Below are positions 10,101 to 17,948 of a stretch of 20,216 nucleotides of DNA, piece after piece. The first letter of the stretch is position 1. Each line of letters starts with the position of its first letter. The notes beneath the pieces are model-generated. The model worked only from the letters and a program-made list of their open reading frames with translations. It did not search any database and was not told the DNA's origin. The stretch is taken from assembly GCA_010014835.2 (NCBI GenBank), contig JAAAKB020205820.1:1-20216 (forward strand), in the 5' to 3' direction. The stretch comes from Apostichopus leukothele. Taxonomy: Eukaryota; Echinodermata; Holothuroidea; Aspidochirotida; Stichopodidae. A program made the position numbers and the translations under genes.

Positions 10101-13100
10101 AACATTGAATTGACATAGAACCTTAACAGGTATCATGGAAATATCAAGTACTATCAAAATATGTGGTTGCCATGAGAACCGAGGTCAAAGATCATAAGGT
10201 TAAAGGTCAAATGTACATTTAGCACAATTGTGTGTCCAAAACTCCTTGGCCGTGATGAGATATGCAACTCTTTAGATTGCACTCTTGTTTTGATAGAACT
10301 CACATGAATCGAATGGACTGCCTACAGTTGATTCTGTTATATGGTTCCTAATCTCTCTGCATTCTGGTGGTTTGGTTTTCGAGCATGGCGTTACTTCCTG
10401 TGTAAAAGATATGTGTCATGTATTACAAATTATTACAAAACTTATTCTTGGTAATTCACTCATATATATCGACAAATTGATAACTAGGGAAAATTTGTAA
10501 CATGGTGATTTCGCCTTATTATTTATTCCTACTAATTAAACCACAGAAAGGCAAATAAGTAAAAATAAATAAAAAAAAAAGTAACAGTGTTTCAACAATT
10601 TGTCTGACAAAATCAAGTTTCCTACAAGAGAGAAGGGAAAACCCTGCAATTTAGACCCAGGTTCCTACACTAGACAGCAACAACTTGTCCTCCATTCTCT
10701 CAGATATATACACATATATATAGTAGCAAACTTAATACGTGACAATTGCCTATACAATAATATATAAGTACCTCATGACCTTCCTCGCATTTCGGGCAGA
10801 TAATACAGGTAGGACACTGATTTGGGTGTGGCTGGTAGGTTCCTGTGCCATTCTGCAAATTTTGGCACTTTTTGCAATATCTGCCACTGTGAAGGAAATA
10901 TGGATTACTATTCAGTATGATGTTATTGCAGTGATAAATGCAGAAGACCTGCAAATTCATTTTAAAAGGGTATCTTTACAAGACATACTTATGGAAACTC
11001 TGGCCCAAATCTAGACTATAAAGGGAGGGGGGGATGTTTAAGATACTATTAATGTCCAATTTATGACACTTGCATGTAAATTTATGAAGCAATTCTCAAT
11101 GTATATATGGCATCAATATATTGTTCACAGGTCTTTCTGTCCACTTTAAATTGAATCTTGCTCGAGCTCCATACAAGAAAGATATTGACCTCACTGTGAT
11201 ACACATGTGCACACCTGCCACCTGAATGTATCTCATACAGTGTACATATAGGTACAGGCTATTCCGCAGAAAAATGAACCTGCTGTACATATATGGTCTG
11301 GTCCACTCTAAGCTGAGAAACCGCATTGCAATTCATAAATCTGTTCAGTCTTTGTTCTTATTTATGGCCTTGAACATGAAGAATAAACCTTGAACTGTAA
11401 AGGCTATTTTCTGCACAATACACCTTCAAGCTTGCATTTCAGTGTTTAAGTTTTAGTGGTAACGTTGGTAATGGTTTTATACATGTATGTCCTTTATGCT
11501 TTATTCTCTATGGTAGATCCACACACTAACTTCTGGGTCTTACAGTATTTTAAACATTTAAGACTGACAAACACATTTTAAGCTTTATTATTTTCTTTTT
11601 ATAACTTTAGTTGGAAACACCCTTGGAACCATTTATTTACAAGTATATAACATATATGACTAACATATGCTAACTGATTAATGTTACAAGTTACATGTGC
11701 CTGTATGCTAAATAAATATCAAACTACAGAAGCAGACTCTCAGTAGTTTCTTACAGTAGTAAAATCACAAACAAATTGAATAAAAAGTTAAAAACATGAA
11801 AAAAATAGTGATTTAAATCAGTGATTTAAAAAAAAAATCACTTGCTTTAAATCGCGATTTAAAGCAAGTTTTTTAAATCACCGTGATTTTAATCAGCCAA
11901 CCCTGATTATGATCAAATACACATTCCAATTACCAGAGACTGCAGCTCTTCAGAGTATTATACAGTACATGTATACATGCATTATGATTTTATGCTAACA
12001 TAGATATGTGTGAACTTACGTGTCCCTCGCCGCCACGTCGTACCAATTACCCTCTCGACAGCCTACACCATCCTCATTTGCAATGTTAAAGCACGGCTCA
12101 TTCTGCAAAATGTAATAGGCAATTTGGGTGAATCTATCATTGCGGAGTAGAAATTTTGTATACATGTTAGAGCTGATGGTCGTAATCGATTAATCGCGAG
12201 TAGTCCCGATTACACGTTGGAAGTTGGATTACACGTTTGAAGTTGGAAGTTGGATCATTGCACATAAGCACAAAGTTATTAATCTTTTACAATTGCCAAA
12301 TTATTTGTCATTTCTTCAAACATGTTTGCAATCACTTCATTACTGGCCTGGTTCACATTTATCAGTTTCTACAGTATGTCTGATCGAGTGTGTCGAGATT
12401 GCGGTGTAGTTTAATTTCAATGTGCAAAATATGTGCCAGCTATCAGGCTAGGCTTGAGCCTATCCTGGAACGTTGAACTTCCTTCTACACAAAACTCTTG
12501 CATACTAATCATTACACTGCTACAAGGTGTTACACCTATTCATTGTTTGCACTTTTGCTTTTATTAGTGCTAGAAGTTGTAGTAACCTTGTAGATCCATT
12601 CAGAAGGTTTTGATTAACTATGAAGGATTTTAAGTTGTTTACAGTTTTTGTTTGGTAGATGTTTTAACATGATTTTGACACCACACATTAAAACACAAAA
12701 GAACAAATAAAGACAGTGCAACATGGAGAAAGATTTGTTTTGACTGTATTTCTGCAATGTAAAAATGACAGTGATGACGTCATAACTGTAACCTATAGTA
12801 ATCGCGAGAAGAGCTATGCAATTAATCGACTACAAAAGTAAGAGTCGACTTTCAGCACTAATACATGTGCTTGTTAATTCTTATCATGCACCAGCGTAGC
12901 GTGTCCTCAACCAATGCAAGTCCACAGTTTGAAAATAGGGGTGACGAATCTATTGTTCAGACAATTATGGAAATTAGACTTTGTTTATAAATATGAAAAA
13001 TTAACATGGTTTGGTCAGTAATTCTTCTCAGCTATCCATCACGGCAGGTGTTTTGCTGCTGCAGGAGGCTCAGACATCTGTCCTCTTAATCCACTAATTA

Positions 13101-14599
13101 TTTTGTGTAATATCAGGGTTAAATTTGAGTTTTAAAATGGCTCAAAATGGTTTATCATGATCTTTACTCATTGGCACCTGGGTGTTGAGATTAAGTGCTC
13201 CCCTTGAAGGCATGGATGCCTCAGGTTTTCACTGGTTCGGTCTTGGATGAGATATGAGCTATAGTAACGGTTTCATCAAAGATGCATCTAGCTGACTGAC
13301 TAGCAGGTCTATATATGGTTGACTGTGTTGTGTAACCTATTCTTAGCAAAACGAGAAGTTTGTTAGCATTGATGTTTCTTTTCCACAAGTGTTGGTGATT
13401 CTGCTACATGAGCCACCGTCAGAATAATACATCACTGGCAGAATTTACAGGAATTTTCCTCACTGGGACGTTCAGTCATCTTGTGTGTTCCTTACAAATT
13501 TGTCTGAGAACAATTTGGAGAGTTAAGACCTCCGGGAAAGTACTTTTTGAAAACTTCTAAGCAATTATAGCATGCTATAATTTTGGGCTTATACTGACTA
13601 TACCTTTAATGTTAAGCTTATTAAAATTAATTTGTATTAAAATTTTGTAATGTTAGACAAGCTACCAAAATTGAAGCATGATTTATTGTTTTACTGTTTA
13701 AATTTCCCAAAGGTGATAGGCTAGGTTTTCATTTACTGTGTGGCGTGTACAAAAGTTTGAGAAGGGAGCGTCGCACACAATTGTTATTCCTATAAAGGGA
13801 ACGTTCACATGGTGAAAGAGGTAACATTCACTACAACTGAGGTTTGATTAAAACTAATTGGTTAGTTTGGCATGAATGTGCCACATGTCAAAGTAAGTTG
13901 GCAAGAAAATCTAAACACTGAATGGCTTTTGCGTTGAGTTTTGAGTATTCTTCTTGAGATGTTGCAATGAGGGATGTCCGTCTTGAGATCATTCTACATT
14001 TACTGACCTTTGAACTCCACAGATATATGTTATTTCTCTCATTTTGTATTGAAGCAAAATTTTAGCCTACTATTTACATGCGACTATCCATAGCTCAGTA
14101 TATTCTTGAGAATACTATTGAAATCCACTTTCATGAGTTTATCACCTGGCTACACTATGAGTACACAAATGTCTAGCATAACGTATGGCCAACATTTACA
14201 CCTGAAGATATCCTGTTTTACAAGGGTTTCCAACGTGCACCTCTATACCCACCTGAGCAATAACTTCTAATTATTTACTGCTGTACAGTACATTACAACT
14301 CATACTCTCCTACCACTGTTATTTTACTTTAAATGCAGAATTCTGGCCCTATTTTGTCAATGTTGCAGTTTCAACAGTCAAATGAAAATAACTTATGAAG
14401 GATGTAAATTATGTGCAAACTCCCAGGACTTATTTGTGAATAACGATCTTACCTCCTCTTCCTTCTCCACGTACGGAATGTCGGTACTGGTCTGAGCTGG
14501 TCTTGTTGTTATCGGCATAGCATTACTTACTTCGTTGTTGAACAAAATAATATGTGCCATAATGCAAGCAGTTAACTGCAACCAACAGGTACTCGTCAT
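1073..14599 (-). CDS. TNF receptor superfamily-like type I membrane receptor (multi-exon, 3' end outside window)
   Basis: This is the gene model joining the exons listed separately: 14453-14599, 12020-12102, 10772-10886, 10304-10397, 8833-8955, 5184-5294, 3441-3497, 2765-2803, 1569-1607 and 1073-1111. Every junction has GT..AG ends, and the phases match (0, 2, 0, then 1 throughout). The predicted protein has a signal peptide (about 1-27), ten ectodomain cysteines (53, 64, 81, 84, 101, 104, 107, 110, 120, 128), a stalk (147-188), a membrane helix (193-215) and a short-exon cytoplasmic tail. The stretch CEEGHEEVTPCSKTKPPEC matches the closing half of a TNFR cysteine-rich domain (C..G.e...pC......C), and CREGNWYD followed by YCKKC matches an opening half. 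TNFR members bind TNF-family ligands at the cell surface and signal through TRAF or death-domain adaptors. No death domain is encoded in the visible exons, and the subfamily is not assignable. Another cysteine-rich receptor family is possible but less likely. Confidence 0.72.
1569..1607 (-). CDS. 39-nt cytoplasmic exon B (between the duplicated blocks)
   Basis: The acceptor is cccccatag|TT, preceded by an (ATT)n run, and the donor is CCTG|gtaagt, phase 1 to phase 1. It encodes the split Val plus ASGSQPAAQSPP, a Pro/Ala/Gln/Ser segment. It shares no clear sequence similarity with exons A and C but has exactly the same length and phase. It is much more GC-rich than its surroundings. A 120-codon plus-strand frame crosses this exon and is probably chance. 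Confidence 0.52.
1617..1637. repeat. (AAT)n microsatellite
   Basis: About seven AAT units. On the minus strand it is an (ATT)n run lying just upstream of the exon B acceptor, so it supplies much of that acceptor's U-rich tract. Confidence 0.9.
2692..2714 (-). CDS. Candidate microexon next to exon A
   Basis: This is a 23-nt segment with acceptor tcttactcttatag|AC and donor GAAG|gtgagt. In phase 1 it reads Asp-KIEAMLK. Its length is not a multiple of three, so using it would shift the frame of later exons. A shorter 12-nt version (acceptor AGAG|GCAATG) would keep phase 1 and add GNAE. The same sites are kept in the other duplicate at 1000-1022. No homology supports it. Confidence 0.25.
2765..2803 (-). 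CDS. 39-nt cytoplasmic exon A (in the right copy of the tandem duplication)
   Basis: The acceptor is cttatctcacag|AT and the donor GAAG|gtaagt, phase 1 to phase 1. It encodes the split Asp plus NNNAADASPEDE, an acidic, Asn/Ala-rich segment. It lies in a block also found at 560-1361, where the matching exon is 1073-1111. Six of its 39 bases differ from that copy. Confidence 0.65.
2947..3440. other. Intron between exons 7 and A
   Basis: AT-rich sequence. No further exon, RNA gene or repeat was recognised here. Confidence 0.6.
3441..3497 (-). CDS. Exon 7: first cytoplasmic exon
   Basis: The exon is 57 nt, with acceptor ttattcttgcag|AA and donor GACG|gtaagt, phase 1 to phase 1. It encodes PFPAFCCNSPSKETSNGD after the split Glu225. 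It has a CC pair near the membrane and a Ser/Thr-rich stretch, but no recognised docking motif. Its start (EPFP) resembles the EPFP in the copied exon at 1073-1111, which may hint at an older relationship among the tail exons. Confidence 0.68.
3498..5183. other. Intron between exons 6 and 7
   Basis: Apart from the minisatellite, this is AT-rich intron. Exon-like sites at 3561-3596 and near 4475-4520 were examined and not accepted. Confidence 0.55.
4588..4931. repeat. 39-bp minisatellite, nine copies, in the intron between exons 6 and 7
   Basis: The unit starts GGTACTATGATAATCCCAAG and continues CTTGTG(C/T)(A/G)GCATGTATATA. Copies start at 4588, 4627, 4666, 4705, 4744, 4781, 4818, 4857 and 4894; most are 39 bp and some 37 bp. 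Changes are concentrated in the CAGC/TGGC/TGAC part and the last copy is the most diverged. Because 39 is 13 codons, open frames appear on both strands, but these are repeat artefacts and not genes. Confidence 0.95.
5184..5294 (-). CDS. Exon 6: transmembrane helix and juxtamembrane segment
   Basis: The exon is 111 nt, with an acceptor after a long T tract (ttttttttttag|AT) and a strong donor AGAG|gtaagt, phase 1 to phase 1. Residues 193-215 (IIGLYIGLSCC, then ILFIFLLIMCLC) are a single uncharged membrane-spanning helix. RACKGWYSR follows, a basic stop-transfer segment. Several cysteines at the inner face (213, 215, 218) are possible palmitoylation sites (inference). Its place right after the stalk fixes the protein as a type I membrane receptor. 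Confidence 0.8.
5295..7923. other. Large intron downstream of the stalk exons
   Basis: No exon fitting phase 1 was found here. Two related stretches about 195 bp apart (about 5721-5757 and 5914-5950, sharing AGGGCTT and ATACATTCC) suggest an old local duplication. A short TTGA run lies near 7100. A 120-codon plus-strand frame at 7436-7798 is not recognised and is probably chance. Confidence 0.5.
7924..7977 (-). CDS. Candidate optional cassette exon in the stalk
   Basis: This is a 54-nt segment with a pyrimidine-rich acceptor (a run of ten C on the minus strand, then cctacccaag|GC) and a donor AATC|gtgaac. In phase 1 it reads SEDRSVDTGFLGVKPRN without a stop. Its length is a multiple of three, and both ends match the phase of the flanking exons, so it could be included or skipped. 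It is richer in G and C than its surroundings, like an exon. If the weak donor is not used, the frame continues only to a TGA shortly after, which would give a short secreted form. It is not supported by family homology. Confidence 0.35.
8459..8524. repeat. Tetranucleotide microsatellite (GATA/GACA/TACA mix)
   Basis: A run of four-base units (agat, agac, atac, atag) in the intron just downstream of exon 5 on the minus strand. It creates Tyr/Val/Cys-rich and Ser/Val-rich open frames on the minus strand that are artefacts. Confidence 0.9.
8833..8955 (-). CDS. Exon 5: membrane-proximal stalk
   Basis: The exon is 123 nt, with acceptor tgccacacag|AT and donor ACTG|gtaaat, phase 1 to phase 1. Of the three frames only the phase-1 entry is open throughout; the other two hit stops early. 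It encodes residues 148-187, rich in Pro, Thr, Ser, Lys and Glu with no cysteine, and ends in an N-glycosylation sequon (NHT, 185-187). This composition is what the stalk between a TNFR cysteine-rich region and the membrane usually looks like. A plus-strand reading frame over the same bases is its antisense shadow. Confidence 0.7.
9890..10270. repeat. Interspersed repeat with two related blocks
   Basis: GTGTCCAAAACT occurs at 9907-9918 and again at 10232-10243, each followed by a related stretch (taatGGCCGgGAcGA and cttGGCCGtGAtGA). Between them are several AGGTCA words. The spacing of about 325 bp suggests two monomers of a repeat in the intron between exons 4 and 5. The family is not recognised. 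Confidence 0.5.
10304..10397 (-). CDS. Exon 4: end of the cysteine-rich domain
   Basis: The exon is 94 nt, with acceptor ttttacacag|GAA, and runs from phase 0 to phase 1. It encodes residues 116-146, starting EVTPCSKTKPPEC, which closes the repeat begun by CEEGHE in exon 3. The donor was chosen as CAT|gtgagt because only a phase-1 end joins the open frame of exon 5. An earlier gt (ACT|gtaggc) would leave phase 0 and run into a stop in exon 5. After Cys128 there are no more ectodomain cysteines. Confidence 0.75.
10772..10886 (-). CDS. Exon 3: core of the TNFR-like cysteine-rich domain
   Basis: The exon is 115 nt, with acceptor ttccttcacag|TGG and donor GAG|gtactt, and runs from phase 2 to phase 0. 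It encodes residues 78-115: GRYCKKC, then an N-glycosylation sequon at 89-91 (NGT), then CPTCIICPKCEEGHE. Six cysteines lie here. C101, C104, C107 and C110 are each three residues apart, which is an unusual CxxCxxCxxC run. The CEEGHE ending is a common TNFR sequence feature (C-x-x-G-x-E before the next disulphide half). Confidence 0.83.
11805..11905. repeat. Long inverted repeat ending in a hAT-like terminus (solo or truncated element)
   Basis: The perfect 28-bp palindrome at 11841-11868 (arm CTTGCTTTAAATCG) is flanked by further GTGATTTAAA / TTTAAATCAC words that can also pair. The right edge, read on the minus strand, starts CAGGGTTGGCTGATTAAAAT. CAGGG at a terminus rich in ATTTAAATC words is typical of some hAT-type miniature elements. 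No matching second end or 8-bp target duplication was found on the left, so it is probably truncated. Confidence 0.5.
12020..12102 (-). CDS. Exon 2: start of the TNFR-like cysteine-rich domain
   Basis: The exon is 83 nt, with acceptor tttgcag|AAT and donor AC|gtaagt. It enters in phase 0 and leaves in phase 2. It encodes residues 50-76 with two cysteines: NEPCFNIANEDGVGC, then REGNWYDVAARD. The pattern C-x-E-G-x-W-Y-D is typical of the first half of a TNFR repeat, where an aromatic residue follows the first cysteine. The codon split across the intron (AC|T) makes Thr77. The acceptor lies about 65 bp from the end of the hAT-like element in the preceding intron. Confidence 0.78.
12160..12167. 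repeat. Left target-site duplication of the hAT-like element
   Basis: ATACATGT, identical to 12861-12868 on the other side of the element. Confidence 0.85.
12168..12860. mobile_element. Non-autonomous hAT-like DNA transposon (MITE) in intron 1
   Basis: The 693-bp element starts TAGAGCTGATGGTCG. Its other end, read inward on the opposite strand, is TAGTGCTGAAAGTCG, a 15-bp terminal inverted repeat with three mismatches. A perfect 8-bp direct repeat, ATACATGT, flanks it (12160-12167 and 12861-12868), the target-site size of hAT elements. Subterminal ATCGATTAATCGCG and TCGATTAATTGC words recur near the two ends. No transposase frame is present inside. The perfect target repeat suggests a fairly recent insertion (inference). 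Confidence 0.85.
12861..12868. repeat. Right target-site duplication of the hAT-like element
   Basis: ATACATGT, identical to 12160-12167. Confidence 0.85.
12869..14452. other. Remainder of intron 1
   Basis: AT-rich intron with no exon recognised. It includes a perfect 20-bp palindrome at 13563-13582 (arm AATTATAGCA). Confidence 0.55.
13563..13582. repeat. Perfect 20-bp palindrome
   Basis: AATTATAGCATGCTATAATT reads the same on both strands. No flanking element was recognised; it may be chance or a small hairpin. Confidence 0.7.
14453..14599 (-). CDS. Exon 1 (first coding exon): signal peptide and Thr/Pro-rich N-terminus
   Basis: The exon encodes 49 residues and ends in phase 0 at a strong donor (GAG|gtaaga). 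Residues 7-20 (LQLTACIMAHIILF) form the hydrophobic core of a signal peptide, and a plausible cleavage site follows VSNA at residue 27. The next part is Thr/Pro/Ser-rich and ends in an acidic EKEEE. The chosen ATG (14597-14599) follows directly after ttgcag, which could be an acceptor, so a 5' untranslated exon may lie upstream. If there is no splice here, translation could begin in frame at the ATG at 14620, adding MYHVVLQ; that would also leave a workable signal peptide. Confidence 0.68.
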
Positions 14600-16454
14600 C
14601 TGCAACACAACATGATACATACAGTATATACACAGTAGGAGCAGAAAATCTATTCAGAAGAGGGAGAGGGACGGAGGGAGGGGAGGGGAAGGGGGGTGCT
14701 AAGTGAGGCTCATTCATCTTGTAACAGTATGATCTCCACTTTAAATTGTGAACTACCTTTAAACAGTTAAGTTGTGTTATGCAATTACTGTAGTTGCATG
14801 TACACGTACTACATTAACGTTGACATATTTAAGTACAGTATTCAGCATAATAAACAACAGGTTTTATAGTTGGTGGCCAAACGCTTGTTAAAGTTAAACT
14901 AAGCAAGAATGAAAGATCCCTAAAATAGGAAAATTTCTCGTTACAATACTGAATATTGCTGCATTGAATAAATTATTCCTTGGAGCCCTGAGTAAATAGC
15001 ATAAATTGCCAGGTTGAACTGACCTTTACATTGAATCTGCGACAACTCCACCACATATTGTAACACAATATACCGAAATTACTCCAGTTTCTTTAATAAC
15101 AGTGCCCATGGAACCTCAAGCTAGTCTTGACCTGCATTACACAGGCTAGGCTATAGCCTAGGCCCTATATACTGTAGGCATTTATCCAGAATCCAAAAAT
15201 GTTCAAAATCTATATGATAAAAGACTTGTAGTGATATGCCAAACTAATGAGTTACAATCGCTATGACTGCTGACAACCTCAGTTGGATATTTGGTACTGT
15301 CTGCTCAGAAAGTTCGAATAAAATTGTTTAGCTCTGTTCTGTATGACTAGCCTACTAGCTACTAGCTACTGTAACTTCCGATATGCTTGATATCATTGTC
15401 AAAGGTCGCATGTTGTTGCGACATAGGGAAATTCCCTATTTCGCAATGTGTGTGTGACCAATGTGTCGATTTATCTGATTTCTGAGAAAACGGAAATGAC
15501 CAGCCACTGATGTCTGAGACGGTGACATCGGAGGATCGGAAGCTGATCACAGAAATTATGTGAGGCAGTATATGGCAAGTTTACTTTTCTAAGGTATACC
15601 GATATATGGTACCAATACAATCAGAGAATATCAAGTTTGACTTGGCTTACAAGGCTTGTCAATATCAGGATTCAGCCCACCCCAACCAAAAATCCTGGCT
15701 ACTCCATTGCTAGGGGTTAACTCCCCCAAACCTCCACTTCCTAAAGTCGTAAGGGCCGGTGGGGGGGGGGGGGAGCTTCTCATGTTTTTTTAAAATATAG
15801 ATGCTCTGAGATGTACTTGATCTGCAGGCAAAGGTTCCCCTAATTCATGCGGAATATGAGAGCATGCATTTATGGTCCCCCCTCTCAGTATTGTGAAATA
15901 TGCATTCCTGGTATAATTTCCTTTTATTTGATACCCACCATGCCATTCTTTAAATAATCTCAATTTTACCCCTCCCCACCCCCAGGGGTGGGGGCTGTGT
16001 GAACATGTGAGTGTGATACCTTTCAGATTTTCATCAGGGCACCCTATAGGCTATCTTTTCATGAAATTTTCTACATTTGAAGTTTCTGCCACAAAACACA
16101 CACATTTTCAGTAGTGCTAAGTGTTTGTCATACCTAACAAAAGGTTAAACCATCTCACTCAAGGCTTACAATATGTTAGGGGAGTGGGAAGGGATGGATG
16201 GGGTTGGATATTTTGTGTGTATTGTATTTTCTGTTGTTTTATTTTCATTTGCAAGCCTGCAGAAAACTTTGGAGTGATAATTTTTCTCTTTTTTTAAAAA
16301 AGAAATTAACATTGCAAAAGAGATTCTATCTTGATATATTATTTCTGAGAAAAACGAGACCCTTTAAAGAAAAGCCTCTTACAGTTAGCAGTGATCTTTC
16401 AAAGTTTTGATGTTTCAGTGAATCGCCTATAGGGAGGATAAATGACATTTCTGA
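14600..16454. other. Upstream region of the receptor gene
   Basis: The region is likely to hold the promoter and any 5' untranslated exon, but neither could be placed. Visible items are a 16-bp palindrome (15146-15161, CTAGGCTATAGCCTAG), the kB-like site, a 13-G run at 15761-15773 and a GC hairpin at 15974-15993 (CCCCACCCC paired with GGGGTGGGG). Confidence 0.45.
15426..15436. promoter_or_regulatory. Candidate NF-kB site upstream of the receptor gene
   Basis: GGGAAATTCCC is a perfect symmetric kB consensus, inside a longer near-palindrome (ATAGGGAAATTCCCTAT). It lies about 0.83 kb upstream of the first coding exon, in a locally CpG-richer stretch (15390-15550) that also has Ets-like GGAAG words and CCAAT-like ACCAATG. 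TNFR genes are often NF-kB targets, but promoter position here is inferred only. Confidence 0.35.
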
Positions 16455-16607
16455 GAGCCTCCTAATCCTAGTTATAATTGGTTGAAAGATGAAGTCTTCG
16501 ACAGTTTCGACAACATCAAGAAAAAGTTAAAGGAAACAACAGAAGAAGAAGGCAATAAAGAAACTAAAAACTTAGACAAAACAAAACAAAGATTTCTACT
16601 GTGTAAA
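16455..16607 (+). CDS. Possible plus-strand exon, function unknown
   Basis: This 51-codon open stretch follows a stop and ends at a strong donor (TGTAAA|gtaagt). It begins EPPNPSYNWLKDEVFDSFDN and continues as a Lys/Glu-rich, helix-prone segment ending RFLLCK. The charged, non-repetitive composition looks like protein, but there is no ATG and no clear acceptor. No family was recognised. It may be an exon of another gene, a decayed fragment or chance. Confidence 0.27.
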
Positions 16608-16789
16608 GTAAGTTATGTAAATTGACATTGAACATAATACCCGGATGTAGAATGATAATCGTTGTTGAAGAGGATGAGCCAGCAATCTGAGTATAAAATT
16701 TCTCTCAAAAATAGATGAAATATAGAAGAAAAACACAAACAGAAAAATCACTGCACGTTCTATATCTCGAGAGAATCGTTAAAACAAAA

Positions 16790-16980
16790 GGTTTATAATT
16801 GTCATCATAGAGGTATGTAAATTCTCAATAGAAGTCTCTTTCAAATTGTTTATAGTTTCCACCATATTTAGAGGTGCATGTTAATATCCATGGGAAGTCA
16901 CTTTCAAAATCGTCAAAATTATTAATAATTGTCACCATAGAGGTATATGTAAGTCTCTATGGAAATTCTCTTAACATATA
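16790..16980. repeat. Degenerate tandem repeat, about three units of 60-70 bp
   Basis: Three stretches share the order ATAATTGTCAYCATAGAGGT (or TTCCACCATATTTAGAGGT), then GTAA or GTTAA, then a TCTATGGAA-like word, then CTCTTTCAAA. They start near 16792, 16852 and 16921. The units are strongly diverged. Confidence 0.45.
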
Positions 16981-17365
16981 ACCTAATGCATTTTATGCAA
17001 GTCATGTAATTAATTATCACTAAATTATTTAAGTTTCAATTTAGGTTATTAAATCTGAATGCATATACAAATACTGTAAGTATATTTCGGCGACATATAT
17101 GTACTAGACCATACACTATTCATATGTTAACTTCTACCAACATGACTGGGAACGTCAACAGCCTGTGACATTGATTTATATTACCATTCCATATTTCTAA
17201 CTATACAATGCACGTTGCCTCACTGTTTATAACTGTAGGCTACATGTGTTCCTCGTAATTATAGGTTTGAGTGGATGGACAAATAAACTAAGCAATGATC
17301 TTGCTGCTACGCTGAATCGTATATACGATCATGAAAGTTTACCTCTGGCCTCTCCATTATAGTTT

Positions 17366-17500
17366 ATGCCCCACCTTAAACAGTTGGGGGAATTTAGATT
17401 CGCCTCCCTTCCACCCGTCCCCCACCTCACCACCATCGCGACCACCTTCGAGGTCCTGTTCACACCACGGCTAAGCAATGCGCAGTTTCACCGGTACAGC
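17366..17500. other. Locally GC-rich stretch of unknown nature
   Basis: A C-rich segment with several CpG in AT-rich surroundings. It sits inside a 91-codon plus-strand frame (17366-17641) that matches nothing known to me. It could be part of a dispersed repeat or a regulatory CpG-rich patch. Confidence 0.25.
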
Positions 17501-17799
17501 ATATATAGGCCTGCCTATATGAAATATTTCTTTTGTCACTGTATTTCCATTACGGTTGCTGTTCATAATCGCTGGTTCTCTCTACAAGGAGCGGTTGCAT
17601 GTATAATTGAAAGTGTCCAACTTACACGTAACGTGGTTTGATTCCCAGATGTGTGTTAATTTCCGGTCTACAGATGTAATATAACGTGTAAATTGATAAC
17701 TTGCGACTATCGAATATAGCGAACACCATAGAGAGTCGCGATTTCATTTCTTAAAGTGAAGAATAATAAACAATGTTTGGTTTCTCTCTCCCTCTTCAG

Positions 17800-17948
17800 G
17801 CTGTGAGTGGTTTTGTGAAATAACACACACTTGTGTTACACACGACGACATATACAGATGCAAATCAAGTTCAAATTTATACATTGGAAAAGTCTCATGT
17901 TCAGTGTGTAAAACTACATTTTGTGTGGAAAGCTTTCTGTGTGATTAA
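17800..17948 (+). CDS. Possible plus-strand exon with cysteine-rich reading
   Basis: A very good acceptor (tttctctctccctcttcag) precedes this stretch. Entered with two bases completing a codon, the frame stays open for 48 codons with eight cysteines, starting CEWFC and including SCSVCKTTFC, then a TAA. Entered in phase 0, it gives only AVSGFVK and a stop. The Cys pairs recall small zinc-binding ends of some transposases, but the match is not firm. It may be a terminal exon of a plus-strand gene or a decayed fragment. Confidence 0.22.

Noticed and set aside
10739-11014. Plus-strand 91-codon frame
   Set aside because: It is antisense to exon 3 of the receptor, whose splice sites and cysteine pattern are far better support.
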